DNA from: Ureibacillus galli
GTDB taxonomy: Bacteria > Bacillota > Bacilli > Bacillales_A > Planococcaceae
Direction of reading: 5' to 3'
NCBI RefSeq assembly: GCF_014836845.1
Contig: NZ_JACSQA010000015.1
Span: forward strand, 19,691-83,690
DNA length: 64,000 bases
This document shows positions 8,978-18,359 of this stretch, piece after piece. Every line of letters begins with the position of its first letter. Within the stretch, counting starts at the first letter, position 1. Made by a program: the position numbers and the translations under genes. The notes below the pieces were generated by a model. It had not been told where the DNA came from. It did no database searches and saw only the letters and a list, made by a program, of their open reading frames with translations.

Positions 8978-9637
8978 TTGAAGGTACTTATTATTGGAGC
9001 AAACGGGCAAATAGGCCAACACCTTATAAAGAAACTTCAAGAATCAGGTAGGCATCAACCAGTAGCAATGGTTCGTAAAGAAGATCAACAATTAAAATTT
9101 GAAAGTCAAGGGGTTAAAACGGCATTAGTTGATTTAGAAGAAAGTGTTGATAAAATGGTTGAAGCTATGAAAGAAGTAGAGGCCATTGTTTTTACTGCAG
9201 GTTCAGGTGGCCACACCGGAGCTGATCAAACAATGATGATTGATTTGGATGGAGCTATTAAATCGATGAAAGCTGCGAAAAAAGCCAACGTCAAACGTTT
9301 TGTTATTGTTAGTGCTATCGGGATTCATCAATGGCATGAAAACAATCACCCTGAATGGATGGATCGTACACCATATTATAGTGCAGCTAAATATTATGCT
9401 GATGTTTGGCTAGAAAATAGTGGACTTGACTATACTATTATTCGCCCTGGGGGACTAACCAATGAATCGGGAACAGGAAAAGTAGAAATAGGAGATAACC
9501 TTCAGATGGCCATGATACCTCGTGAAGATGTAGCAACGACAATCACTTTAGTTTTAGAAAACAATAATTCAATTGGAAAAGCATTTGATTTAACTAGCGG
9601 TCAAATTCCAATTGAAAAAGCAATAAAAACATTATAA
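8978..9637 (+). CDS. YhfK-like NAD(P)-binding oxidoreductase (atypical SDR)
   Basis: TTG at 8978 follows GAAAGGAAG; this start gives the exact N-terminus of the family (KVLIIGANGQIGQHLIKKL). The 219-residue product has the Rossmann GANGQIG motif, FTAGSGGHTGAD, VSAIGIHQ, YSAAKYYAD (the Tyr-x3-Lys pair) and IIRPGGLTNESGTG, all close to Bacillus YhfK. These proteins bind NAD(P) and are assigned to the NmrA/atypical SDR group; the substrate is unknown. It stands alone. Confidence 0.88.
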   Translation: MKVLIIGANGQIGQHLIKKLQESGRHQPVAMVRKEDQQLKFESQGVKTALVDLEESVDKMVEAMKEVEAIVFTAGSGGHTGADQTMMIDLDGAIKSMKAAKKANVKRFVIVSAIGIHQWHENNHPEWMDRTPYYSAAKYYADVWLENSGLDYTIIRPGGLTNESGTGKVEIGDNLQMAMIPREDVATTITLVLENNNSIGKAFDLTSGQIPIEKAIKTL

Positions 9638-9666
9638 TTTATTCTTACCGCTAATAGCTTGCCTAT

Positions 9667-9695
9667 AACTGTTTGTTAAATACTGACAAACAGTT
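9667..9695. terminator. Hairpin after the yhfK-like gene
   Basis: AACTGTTTGT pairs perfectly with ACAAACAGTT around a nine-base loop. There is no T tract. Confidence 0.45.
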
Positions 9696-9797
9696 AAAGG
9701 TTCATTAAATAGAATTATGCCCTTCAAGTTGAAGTATACTTGATAAGAAAAAATTACATAATAAATAGGATTAATGAACTTCTGTGGGGGGGTACTT

Positions 9798-10265
9798 TTG
9801 GAGCTGCAAACTATTTTTGTATATATTGTAAGTATATTATTTCTATTAATCGCCTACATGATCCCCAAAAAAATTAATCTTTCTGAAATTCATGCTACTT
9901 CATTATTCGCTACAGTAGTTGGCCTTATTGTCGATACGATACTAGCGGTAAAATATAAATTTTACGTTCTTGATAAGGAGGGCGTGCAAATCCCCCCATT
10001 AATCGGACAAATTATTTTATATTATGTAGGTAGTTTAATAATATTGAATTACTTTCCTTTTAACAGATCAAAATTACGTAAAGTTGCATACATTTTATTT
10101 TGTTCTTTAGTTGCTGTTCTATTTGAATTGATTTGTTATCAATTTAAATTTATTAAATATCATGAGTGGAATATTTGGTATTCTGCTTTGTGCTACCCTT
10201 TTATCATTATTTTCTTTACACTTCATTATAAATTCTTTCGTTGGTTAGCAAACCGAAATTTATAA
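9798..10265 (+). CDS. CBO0543-type membrane protein
   Basis: TTG at 9798 follows a run of G at 9785-9792. The 155-residue product has about five hydrophobic helices. Its pattern (YMIPKKINLSEIHATSLF, then NYFPFNRSKLRKVAYI, HEWNIWYSALCYPF) fits the CBO0543 membrane family common in spore formers. Function is unknown. A terminator follows at 10318. Confidence 0.7.
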   Translation: MELQTIFVYIVSILFLLIAYMIPKKINLSEIHATSLFATVVGLIVDTILAVKYKFYVLDKEGVQIPPLIGQIILYYVGSLIILNYFPFNRSKLRKVAYILFCSLVAVLFELICYQFKFIKYHEWNIWYSALCYPFIIIFFTLHYKFFRWLANRNL

Positions 10266-10317
10266 TTGGAAGGATACGTAAAGTGTTCATCGAGTATAAA
10301 GGTTGTTGCTACTGTTT

Positions 10318-10346
10318 AGACACTCTTTGTTAGGAGTGTCTTTTTA
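10318..10346 (+). terminator. Rho-independent terminator
   Basis: AGACACTC pairs with GAGTGTCT around TTTGTTAG and is followed by TTTT. It ends the CBO0543-type gene. Confidence 0.8.
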
Positions 10347-10471
10347 GTTTGTGGAATCTCCATTTTTTCATTATGTTCTTCATATTCCAAAATAGAACCT
10401 ACATACTTAATAGTATCGAATAATTAAAATTTACTTGGTACAATATAGAAAGTAACAAGGGGGAGTATTGA

Positions 10472-10629
10472 ATGGGTTTACTGAAAATTTATATGCATGC
10501 TACTGATTACGAATTAATATAAAAGTAAGTGATACAAAGTATAAATCAATTTTAATCGCGAGCAGAGATGTTTTCTATAACGCATACAAAACATATTCTT
10601 TACTTCGCTTAATTAAATTTCTGGGGTGA
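10472..10629 (+). pseudogene. Short ORF broken by a frameshift
   Basis: ATG at 10472 follows AAGGGGGAG. The frame reads MGLLKIYMHATDYELI and stops at 10520. From about 10518 another frame continues for over 30 codons (IKVSDTKYKSILIA, then DVFYNAYKTYSLLRLIKF) and stops at 10629, just before the AraC-type gene. Together they look like one small protein of about 52 residues with an indel. No family is recognised, and the joined reading is inference. Confidence 0.4.
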
Positions 10630-10635
10630 TAGATT

Positions 10636-12966
10636 ATGTATGAACCAACCATTGAAGAACCATATAAAATCAGTCTTCAAAACATACGTTATTACTCTCA
10701 ATATACATATTCAGGGATTGAGTTACTTCTCGTTATTAGTGGGGAAATTGAAGTGTTGGTAAACCAACAATCCATTCATTTGAGCGAAAACGACCTTCTT
10801 CTTATAAACGCAAATCATGTTCGTACAATCAAAGGAAACAAGGAAAATGTTGTGGCCTTATTGCAAATTCCCCTACGTTTGATCGAACAACATTACACTA
10901 AAATTCATGAGTGCTATTTTGACTGTAACTCAACTAAAAAAGATAATGGATTTTATTTATTATTCGATCAAATTCGGCAACTCCTAGCAGAAATTTTGAT
11001 TGCTCAATATCAAAAGCAAGAGGGAAATGAACTCGAAATCAATAGTTTAATTTATAAGTTAGTCACTCTATTGATCCGAAATTTTAAATCAACTTATATT
11101 GGTCAAAATCAAATAATCGGCATGAAGAATGAACGAATTCGAAATATTCTAGCTTTTATTGAAAAAAACTATCGTAAGTCGATATCGTTGGAGGATATAG
11201 CTAAACAGCAATATTTATCCCTTTATTATTTATCCCGCTTTTTTAAGCAGGAAGTTGGTATAAGTTTTACACAATATGTAAAAGAAGTACGATTGAAATC
11301 TGCCGTTCATGAGCTTTTGAATACGAACAATAGTATTATTCAAGTTGCCCTTAATAATGGATTTCCAAATGCAAAATCATTTAACAAAGTCTTTAAAGAA
11401 ATGTACCAACAAACACCAGCTGAATATCGAAGTCTTCATAAGAAAGAACCTTCTAATGGAGGTGAAGAATTCTCTGAAAGAGACCAATATACTTTATTGA
11501 AATCACCTAAATTTTTAATTGAAATCAGTAAATATATTTCATCGTCAAATAACAATCTTATTACAATGGTCGAACCTGCTGCATCAACCGTATATATTGA
11601 CATGCCGAAGGAACCTATTTATACACGGAAAAAGTCTAGCAAATTATTGGTGATTGGCCAACTGGAATATGCATTGCATGAAGAAGTTCAAGCACAACTA
11701 CAAATTATTCAAGAGCTACTTTATTTTGAGTATATATACTTCTCGAATTTGTTCTCCTCTACCTTAACTATTACAACACCATTATTTCAAACAGGAGGGA
11801 AATTTTATCAGATTAATGCATTATTCACCCGCATGAGACAACTTGGTTTAGTGCCATTCATCCGTGTAGAGTTTGAAAAAGAAGTGGAAATCAGCTCTGA
11901 ATATCTCAAGTTATTAGAAGAATTTTTACAGCACAGTATCCAATATTTCGGCAATGCGTTTGTAGGGCAGTGGCAGTTTGAAGTAGTTTTCACAAGGTGG
12001 GATGAAACATCGAGAGCTTTTTATCGAGATTTTTATCAAGGGGTGAAAAAATGGTCAGCTGATTCAAAAGTGGGTCTTCACGTACCGTATCGTTTAGAAA
12101 GTGGTATCAATGGAAAAGCCACAGCTTTTTTAAAGGAATTTGCTACTATATGCGACCTTATTTGTTTCACTTGCAATCCGAATGAACATGTTGATTTTAC
12201 AGACATGAATAATAGTAGCTTTGAAGGTGTAAAAAGTTTTTTAAAGAAATCATGTACTGATTTAAAAGAGCAACTAAAATCAGTTGGTTTTGTAGATTGT
12301 TCTATTTATTTAACCAATTGGAATACACTTTACGGAAATACTGTCGATTTAAGTGGAAGCTTCTTTCGTTCTTCCCTAATCTTTAAAGATATGTTTGATG
12401 TGATGAGGGAAATCTCTGGAGTCGGGTTTTGGATTGATACCCATTCATTGGAGAAAAGTAATCAGGAATATGAGCAAATTGCTATGAATGGGATTGCACT
12501 TTTTTATTATTATCAATTGAAACGTCCTGCATTTTTTAATATACAATTGATGGCAAAATTAAGCCCTCAGATTTTAGCTGAAGGAGATGATTTTGTCCTA
12601 ACGAAAGGAGAAGGAGGTTACCAATTAGCTATTTATAACACCTCCTATGTTAATCCTTCTTACTCGGTTGAAAGTTTCTTTTTACGCTCCTTAACGAAGG
12701 AAACAAGGTTTGTGATTTCAGGATTACCCCCTGGTCATTATCAAATTCGTAAGCACATTCTGGACCGAAATAATGGTGCATTTTACATGAACTGGATCAA
12801 TTTCCAGCGGGGAAATATTAATGATGGAGAAACAATTGCTTTCTTAAAACAGCGTACCTTTCCTGAATTACAAATTTATGAGGAAGAAATTGCCACGAAC
12901 TTATATTTACAAACGACCTTAACATTAAATGCCTTTCATCTCTTTGAAATTAAGCCATTAAGTTAA
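10636..12966 (+). CDS. AraC-family regulator with C-terminal GH39-like domain
   Basis: ATG at 10636 follows GGGGTGATAG. The 776-residue protein has an N-terminal cupin-like sensor (about 1-140), two AraC helix-turn-helix motifs (about 165-270, with SLEDIAKQQYLSLYYLSRFF and NGFPNAKSFNKVFKEMYQQT) and a long C-terminal region resembling the TIM barrel and beta domain of GH39 beta-xylosidases (about 320-775). At the place where GH39 enzymes carry their acid-base Asn-Glu-Pro this protein reads WQFEVVFTRWDET, so catalysis is unlikely and a binding role fits better. It precedes, in the same direction, an MFS-amidohydrolase-serine dehydratase operon and is its probable regulator. Confidence 0.85.
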   Translation: MYEPTIEEPYKISLQNIRYYSQYTYSGIELLLVISGEIEVLVNQQSIHLSENDLLLINANHVRTIKGNKENVVALLQIPLRLIEQHYTKIHECYFDCNSTKKDNGFYLLFDQIRQLLAEILIAQYQKQEGNELEINSLIYKLVTLLIRNFKSTYIGQNQIIGMKNERIRNILAFIEKNYRKSISLEDIAKQQYLSLYYLSRFFKQEVGISFTQYVKEVRLKSAVHELLNTNNSIIQVALNNGFPNAKSFNKVFKEMYQQTPAEYRSLHKKEPSNGGEEFSERDQYTLLKSPKFLIEISKYISSSNNNLITMVEPAASTVYIDMPKEPIYTRKKSSKLLVIGQLEYALHEEVQAQLQIIQELLYFEYIYFSNLFSSTLTITTPLFQTGGKFYQINALFTRMRQLGLVPFIRVEFEKEVEISSEYLKLLEEFLQHSIQYFGNAFVGQWQFEVVFTRWDETSRAFYRDFYQGVKKWSADSKVGLHVPYRLESGINGKATAFLKEFATICDLICFTCNPNEHVDFTDMNNSSFEGVKSFLKKSCTDLKEQLKSVGFVDCSIYLTNWNTLYGNTVDLSGSFFRSSLIFKDMFDVMREISGVGFWIDTHSLEKSNQEYEQIAMNGIALFYYYQLKRPAFFNIQLMAKLSPQILAEGDDFVLTKGEGGYQLAIYNTSYVNPSYSVESFFLRSLTKETRFVISGLPPGHYQIRKHILDRNNGAFYMNWINFQRGNINDGETIAFLKQRTFPELQIYEEEIATNLYLQTTLTLNAFHLFEIKPLS

Positions 12967-12986
12967 AACTTAATGGTCTTTTTTTG
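12955..12986 (+). terminator. Rho-independent terminator overlapping the araC-type stop codon
   Basis: CCATTAAGT pairs with ACTTAATGG around TAAA and is followed by TCTTTTTTT. It separates the regulator from the downstream operon, so the latter needs its own promoter. Confidence 0.88.
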
Positions 12987-13062
12987 TCATTGTGTAAACA
13001 AACAACTAGATGATGGCAAATGCAGGAGATATTTAGGACAATGAATGGACAGCCTTTTACAT

Positions 13063-13105
13063 TTGTCAGAATTTATAATTATTTATAGTTGAAAGCGCTT
13101 TCGAA
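13063..13105 (+). promoter_or_regulatory. Promoter region with CcpA cre box
   Basis: TTGAAAGCGCTTTCGAA (13089-13105) is a near-perfect palindrome matching the catabolite-responsive element consensus. A possible promoter, TTGTCA (13063) and TATAGT (13084) at a short 15 bp spacing, lies immediately upstream, so CcpA bound here would cover the start site. The operon at 13134 should therefore be repressed by preferred sugars. The cre match is firm; the promoter boxes are tentative. Confidence 0.8.
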
Positions 13106-13133
13106 ATAATGTGTTACCGAAAGGAGACATTCT

Positions 13134-14363
13134 ATGTCTATTACCCAAGAATTTTTAGATGAAAACAAAGCCAAACTTTCGGTTCAAAAGGCCAAAAGTT
13201 CTCGAGAAGCAATGTTAATCATAGCTTTAATGGCTGGTTATTCCATGATTTATATGGATAAAAATATGATTTCAACTGCAATTATTCCAATTGCAGAACA
13301 ATTTCACCTTACAACTAGTCAAACCGGGTTAATGATGAGTTTATTTTTCCTCGGATATTCAATTATGCAAATACCTGGTGGGTGGTTGGCCGATAAGTTT
13401 GGTTATAAAAAGGTTTTAATTCTTTCTCTTTCGTTAATTGCACTATTTTCATTTGCATTTAGCTTTGGGGCAAGTTTACTAGTTTTTGTGTTAATTCGCT
13501 TCCTAGCAGGAATAGGTCATGCAGGGTATCCACCAAGTTGTTCTAAAGGAATTGCAGTTAACTTCTCAAAAGAAAAACGGACCTTTATCCAATCACTCAT
13601 TTTGTCTACAAGTGGTATTGGCGGTATTTTAGCATTTGTTATTGGTGCACGTTTGATTGATTTAAATTGGCATTATGCTTACTACGTATTGGGTGCATTT
13701 TTTGCCATTTCACTTCTACTAGTCATTTTCTTTGTGCCAAATCATGTTCCTATAGAAAAAGTGAAAGTAGTATCTAAACAAGTTAGTTTTAAATCGGTAA
13801 TTTCTAATCGGAATGTCATTATTTTATTCATCGCGATGTTGATTGCCAATATTGCCTTCTATGGAAATATGTCATGGTTGCCTTCTTTTTTAAAGGTTAA
13901 ATTTTCGCTTTCCATTAGTACAGTTGGAACTATATTGGCAGTGAATGCGATTGGAGGAACAATCGCCTCCTTATGTGCGGGTGTTTTATTGACAAAGTTT
14001 AATGGCAAAGAAAAATTACTGTTAATGGTTTCGTCAATTTTATCATCTATATTGTTTATTAGTTTAGTTTATTCAGATTCATTGGCACTATCGATCGTAT
14101 TTTTATATGTGCTTACATTTTTACTAACAGTCATGTTTGTTGGAATCTTTTCTTGGCCACATAAGATTTTGCCGGAAAAAGTAATTGGTTCGTCCATTGG
14201 AATCGTCAATACTGGAGGGACACTTGGAGGTTTTATTGCACCGATTTCATTTGGAGCATTAATCTCCATGGCTGGTGGTTCATTTTCCATCGTTTTTATC
14301 AGCTTGGCAATTGCGATTCTAATATGCGGCTTCGTAACTCTTACCGTTAAAACAGAAAAATAA
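13134..14363 (+). CDS. MFS transporter, ACS-like
   Basis: ATG at 13134 follows AAAGGAGACATTCT. The 409-residue protein has twelve predicted helices. The A-loop GGWLADKFGYKKV sits after helix 2, and the N-terminus has YMDKNMISTAIIP, typical of anion:cation symporters that import sugar acids or other organic anions. It opens a three-gene operon with an M20 amidohydrolase (13 bases on) and a serine dehydratase, so the substrate is probably an acylated amino acid or related amide yielding serine. That substrate is inferred, not seen. Confidence 0.88.
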   Translation: MSITQEFLDENKAKLSVQKAKSSREAMLIIALMAGYSMIYMDKNMISTAIIPIAEQFHLTTSQTGLMMSLFFLGYSIMQIPGGWLADKFGYKKVLILSLSLIALFSFAFSFGASLLVFVLIRFLAGIGHAGYPPSCSKGIAVNFSKEKRTFIQSLILSTSGIGGILAFVIGARLIDLNWHYAYYVLGAFFAISLLLVIFFVPNHVPIEKVKVVSKQVSFKSVISNRNVIILFIAMLIANIAFYGNMSWLPSFLKVKFSLSISTVGTILAVNAIGGTIASLCAGVLLTKFNGKEKLLLMVSSILSSILFISLVYSDSLALSIVFLYVLTFLLTVMFVGIFSWPHKILPEKVIGSSIGIVNTGGTLGGFIAPISFGALISMAGGSFSIVFISLAIAILICGFVTLTVKTEK

Positions 14364-14376
14364 AGGAGGAAAAGTA

Positions 14377-15558
14377 ATGTTAAATCAACTTTTACAAAAA
14401 TTAGATGAGAAAAAAGAAAAAATGATTGAAATTCGAAGATATCTTCACCAACATCCTGAATTATCTTTTAAAGAGGAAAAGACAGCTCAATATATAGCCG
14501 ATTTTTATAAAGATAAAAATGTTCAATTAAGAACGAATGTAGGTGGGTATGGAATTGTTGTAACCATCGAAGGTGGGCATGCGGGTAAGACGATTGCTTT
14601 AAGAGCTGATTTTGATGGATTGCCAATTAATGAAGAAGCAGATGTTCCTTTTAAATCAAAAAATCCGGGTGTTATGCATGCATGTGGTCATGATGGACAT
14701 ACAGCATATTTAATGATTTTAGCTGAATCACTAATCGAATTGAAGGATCAATTAAAAGGAAATGTTGTAATTCTTCATCAGCCAGCGGAAGAAACGCCTC
14801 CTGGTGGTGCAGCTGCGATGATTGAAGACGGATGCTTAGAAGGTGTTGATAATGTTTTTGGTATCCATCTTATGTCTTTAGCAAATACCGGAGAAGTTTA
14901 TTACCGTGCTGGAGAAATGCAGGCGGCACGTTCATATTTTAAAGTGAGAATTCAGGGGAAAGGCGGACATGGTTCGATGCCGCATTTAAGCAATGACAGT
15001 ATTGTCGCTGCTAGTCATTTCGTTGTTGCAACCCAAACAATCGTCAGTCGCCGAATCAATCCATTTGATATGGCAACAGTTACCATCGGCTCGTTTGATG
15101 GGAAAGGTTCTTTTAATATTATTAAGGATAGTGTTGAACTTGAAGGAGATGTTCGGACGATGTCCAGTGAAGTTCGCGCTACCGTGGAAAAAGAATTTAA
15201 GCGAATTTTAGCAGGACTTGCTGAAGAATTTGATATTACATATGATTTAATCTATTCTCATGATTATCCTGTTTTAGTAAATGATAAAGAAATGACAGAA
15301 ATAGTTGTCAACGCAATCAATAAAGCTGAAATTCCTGAAGTTAAAGCAGTTATTGAAACACCGCCTTCTTCCGGCTCAGAAGATTTCGCCTACTATTTAC
15401 AAAAGGTACCCGGCAGTTTCTTTTATGTGGGAGCTATGCCGTCAGATGGTCCAGCTTATCCGCATCACCATCCTAAATTTACAATTAATGAGGATAGCTT
15501 GATCATTGCAGCAAAAACAATGGCAGCGGTAGTTGTTGAATATTTTGGACAGAAATAG
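14377..15558 (+). CDS. M20-family amidohydrolase
   Basis: ATG at 14377 follows AAAGGAGGAAAAGTA. The 393-residue protein has the metal motifs of M20D peptidases/aminoacylases: LRADFDGLPI (Asp), MHACGHDGHTA (Cys/His), PAEETPPGGAAAMIEDG (catalytic and metal Glu), GKGGHGSMPH in the dimerisation domain and the last histidine in YPHHHPKF. Such enzymes cleave N-acyl or N-carbamoyl amino acids. Placed between a transporter and a serine dehydratase, it probably releases serine from an N-acyl or amide precursor. Regulation should follow the cre box and AraC-type protein upstream. Confidence 0.92.
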   Translation: MLNQLLQKLDEKKEKMIEIRRYLHQHPELSFKEEKTAQYIADFYKDKNVQLRTNVGGYGIVVTIEGGHAGKTIALRADFDGLPINEEADVPFKSKNPGVMHACGHDGHTAYLMILAESLIELKDQLKGNVVILHQPAEETPPGGAAAMIEDGCLEGVDNVFGIHLMSLANTGEVYYRAGEMQAARSYFKVRIQGKGGHGSMPHLSNDSIVAASHFVVATQTIVSRRINPFDMATVTIGSFDGKGSFNIIKDSVELEGDVRTMSSEVRATVEKEFKRILAGLAEEFDITYDLIYSHDYPVLVNDKEMTEIVVNAINKAEIPEVKAVIETPPSSGSEDFAYYLQKVPGSFFYVGAMPSDGPAYPHHHPKFTINEDSLIIAAKTMAAVVVEYFGQK

Positions 15559-15613
15559 GTAAACATAACGGTTGCTTTCTGCAATTAGTCAACCTACTTT
15601 AGGGAGTGAAGAT

Positions 15614-17176
15614 ATGTCTTTTAAGAGTTTACATGAATTAATTGAACTAGCAGAGAAAGATAACATAACGATTGCAGATTTAATGATAAAAAAAGAAGTG
15701 GAGCAAAAAGGTTGTAATCAAGAGACGATTTTCCAAAGTATGTGGGATCAATTCACTGTTATGGAGGAGTCCGTCCGTAGGGGAACAAACAGTCCTGTAA
15801 TGTCTCGTACCGGTTTGACGGGTGGGGACGGATTCCGTCTTCATCAATATGCAAAAAATAGGGAATCCTTCATTGATGCTATCACATTAAATACTGCAGC
15901 GAATGCGCTTGGAGTATCTGAAGTAAATGCCGCTATGGGAAGGATAGTGGCAACACCAACAGCAGGCTCAGCAGGAATATTACCAGCTGTTCTCGTTCAC
16001 GCCCTTGACAGTGGAAAGTTTACCCGCAAACAGATTGTCGAATCGATGTTTACTGCCTCTGCCCTTGGTTTGGTCATTGCCAATAAAGCTTCCATCTCAG
16101 GAGCTGCAGGTGGGTGTCAGGCTGAAGTTGGTTCAGCAACAGCAATGGCTGCTGGTGCGCTCGTGGAGATGGCTGGCGGTACGCCAAAACAGGTTGGTCA
16201 TGCTGTTGGAATTGCTTTGAAAAATTCTCTTGGACTAGTTTGCGACCCAGTTGCCGGGCTCGTGGAAATTCCATGTATTATACGCAACGGACTGCACGCT
16301 ATTACAGCTCAAGCGGCAGCAGATATGGCCTTAGCGGGCATTGTCAGTGTTATTCCACCTGATGAAGTTGTTTCCGTCATGCAAGAGGTAGGCCAGCAAA
16401 TGCCAGAGTCACTAAGGGAAACAGGGGTTGGTGGCCTTGCCGGCACTCCAACAGGGAAGAAATTGAAAGAACAAATATTTAACGAAAAAGGCAGTGTTTC
16501 CGGTCCCGCGAAATATCAAAGTGCTTATGAAATTATTGGACCAGTGATGGTCGGGCCATCTAGTTCACATACGGCCGGAGCAGTTCGAATCGGAAACATT
16601 GCTTATCAACTATTGAATGAAAAACCGAAATTTGTAAAGTTTTCACTAATGGGCTCTTTTGCAGAAACTTACCAAGGGCATGGGACAGACTTAGCTTTAT
16701 TAGCAGGTGTACTAGGGTTAACGACTATGGATAATAGTATTCCAAACGCCAAGGTTATTGCAGAAGAACAGGGATTACAATATGAATTTACAAAACGAAT
16801 TCTTGGAAGCTATCATCCCAATACAGTTCTCGTAGAGTTGTTAGGTGATACACGTCGTGTTAAAGTACTCGCAAGTTCTTTAGGAGGAGGTAAAGTAGAA
16901 GTCCAAGAATTGGATGATTATCCTCTTAAATTTTCCGGAGAACGACCAACCCTTTTGATACGCCATATCGACCGAAAAGGAGCGATATCTGAACTATCGA
17001 GTATTCTGTATCAAAAAGGATTTAACATTGCTCGTATGGCGAATGAGCGTTCAAGCCTTAATGGTCCAGCTATCACGATTTGTGAAATGGATAATAAAAT
17101 GGATGAATCAGTCATCGCTTTACTCAAAAAGGAAATTCCTATTATAGAAGAAGTTATTTTAATTCAAACTAAATAG
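15614..17176 (+). CDS. L-serine dehydratase, single chain in alpha-beta order
   Basis: ATG at 15614 follows AGGGAGTGAAGAT; an earlier TTG in frame lacks a site. The 520-residue chain holds both parts of the iron-sulfur L-serine dehydratase. The alpha part comes first (about 1-290), with ATPTAGSAGILPA, SGAAGGCQAEVG and LVCDPVAGLVEIPCI containing cluster cysteines. The beta part follows (about 295-520), beginning YEIIGPVMVGPSSSHTAGA and ending in an ACT-like domain (DRKGAISELSSILYQKGFNI). Bacillus normally encodes SdaAB and SdaAA separately, and the E. coli type is fused beta-alpha; here the order is reversed. It converts L-serine to pyruvate and ammonia and closes the MFS-amidohydrolase operon. 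Confidence 0.92.
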   Translation: MSFKSLHELIELAEKDNITIADLMIKKEVEQKGCNQETIFQSMWDQFTVMEESVRRGTNSPVMSRTGLTGGDGFRLHQYAKNRESFIDAITLNTAANALGVSEVNAAMGRIVATPTAGSAGILPAVLVHALDSGKFTRKQIVESMFTASALGLVIANKASISGAAGGCQAEVGSATAMAAGALVEMAGGTPKQVGHAVGIALKNSLGLVCDPVAGLVEIPCIIRNGLHAITAQAAADMALAGIVSVIPPDEVVSVMQEVGQQMPESLRETGVGGLAGTPTGKKLKEQIFNEKGSVSGPAKYQSAYEIIGPVMVGPSSSHTAGAVRIGNIAYQLLNEKPKFVKFSLMGSFAETYQGHGTDLALLAGVLGLTTMDNSIPNAKVIAEEQGLQYEFTKRILGSYHPNTVLVELLGDTRRVKVLASSLGGGKVEVQELDDYPLKFSGERPTLLIRHIDRKGAISELSSILYQKGFNIARMANERSSLNGPAITICEMDNKMDESVIALLKKEIPIIEEVILIQTK

Positions 17177-17287
17177 TTGGAAAATTTTAATCCTCTCAAA
17201 GGATAATCATCAAATGAACATAAGAACGAATGTAATAATTGTATGGATCATAAGTTCATATCAACTTTAAATAATTATTCCATGGCC

Positions 17288-17324
17288 GAACGCTATTCTT
17301 GCACAAAGAATAGTGTTCTTTTTT
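17288..17324 (+). terminator. Terminator hairpin after the serine operon
   Basis: GAACGCTATTCTT pairs with AAGAATAGTGTTC around GCACA and is followed by TTTTTT. It resembles the dispersed hairpin family found elsewhere in the window but has the weakest leader match. Confidence 0.8.
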
Positions 17325-17428
17325 AAAAGACAACTTTATTAAAGAATGCTTTCATCGATTCATATAAAATAATAGAAAAAGTAAACTAAACACAAAATCG
17401 TTTAATAATATATGGGGGATGTTTAAAC

Positions 17429-17620
17429 ATGGTGATGAGAATATTATTAGGAATTGTAGCTGGTGGATTGCTCGGTTTTATAAGTAGTTCAATTATTGGA
17501 AGTGCTCTAAACATGCCAGATAGCACTATCATTAATGGAATATACTTCGGAGTCATTTCTGGTTTATTAGTTTGTTTAATTTTAGAGATCAATAAACTTT
17601 ATGTAAAAATTGACAAATAA
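17429..17620 (+). CDS. Small membrane protein
   Basis: ATG at 17429 follows TGGGGGATG. The 63-residue product is almost all hydrophobic with two helices (MVMRILLGIVAGGLLGFISS and GIYFGVISGLLVCLILEIN) and a short charged tail. No family is recognised. Confidence 0.6.
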   Translation: MVMRILLGIVAGGLLGFISSSIIGSALNMPDSTIINGIYFGVISGLLVCLILEINKLYVKIDK

Positions 17621-17828
17621 AACGATTATTAAAAGAAGTTTAAATTTGAAGAACGATGTTTCATTTTACAATGTGTGTCCAACAGTTCAGTATGTGGTGG
17701 ATTAACCTGACAGATGAGGAACAAAACAAATAACGATACCCCAACTAATTAATCCATATTATGGAATAATTTTATATTTCTGATAAAATTAATAGATAAA
17801 TATAAGACTTAAATATGGGGGAACTGGA

Positions 17829-18359
17829 ATGATTTATGGAAAATTAGGTGTATTAGTAATCATCGGAACATTACTTTTATCAGCTTGTACTGAGGAAAAA
17901 AATGAAGATAAATTGTCAGTAAAGGAGGAAGTGATTGATGATCCCCCATCCGTTGAGTTAACTTTATTTGAATTGTCATCGAAAGAAAAAGAGGTATATA
18001 ACAATTTTCAAAAGGACTTCAACTTAGAACATCTAAGTGGATTGGATCCAGTAAGTGTAGCAAAGTTATATGTTCAAGCTGGGTTCGATAAAAACTATGA
18101 TGTTAAATACGCATTATATACAGACAGGGAAGAATATGTTCTATGGTCTAAAGAGGAAGATGAAAGTATTCCGGAATCTGATAGAGGTTCAAAAGAACAG
18201 TATATAAAGCAGTTTAGAAATATTGATAAAGGAACATTTATTCAAACGAGTGATGATGAAGGATATATTGAATATGACACAGGAGAGGGGACAATGGGTT
18301 TTAAAATGATTAAAAATGCAGATGGAATTTGGCAAGTATCATTTTTACCTATACAATAG
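17829..18359 (+). CDS. Hypothetical lipoprotein
   Basis: ATG at 17829 follows GGGGGAACTGGA. The N-terminus is a lipoprotein signal ending in LLLSACTEE, with the lipid-accepting cysteine near residue 18. The mature part of about 157 residues is acidic: SSKEKEVYNNFQKDF, then LDPVSVAKLYVQAGFDKNYD and a C-terminal strand-rich segment ending MIKNADGIWQVSFLPIQ. That layout resembles NTF2-like or cystatin-like extracytoplasmic folds, but I assign no function. Confidence 0.75.
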   Translation: MIYGKLGVLVIIGTLLLSACTEEKNEDKLSVKEEVIDDPPSVELTLFELSSKEKEVYNNFQKDFNLEHLSGLDPVSVAKLYVQAGFDKNYDVKYALYTDREEYVLWSKEEDESIPESDRGSKEQYIKQFRNIDKGTFIQTSDDEGYIEYDTGEGTMGFKMIKNADGIWQVSFLPIQ

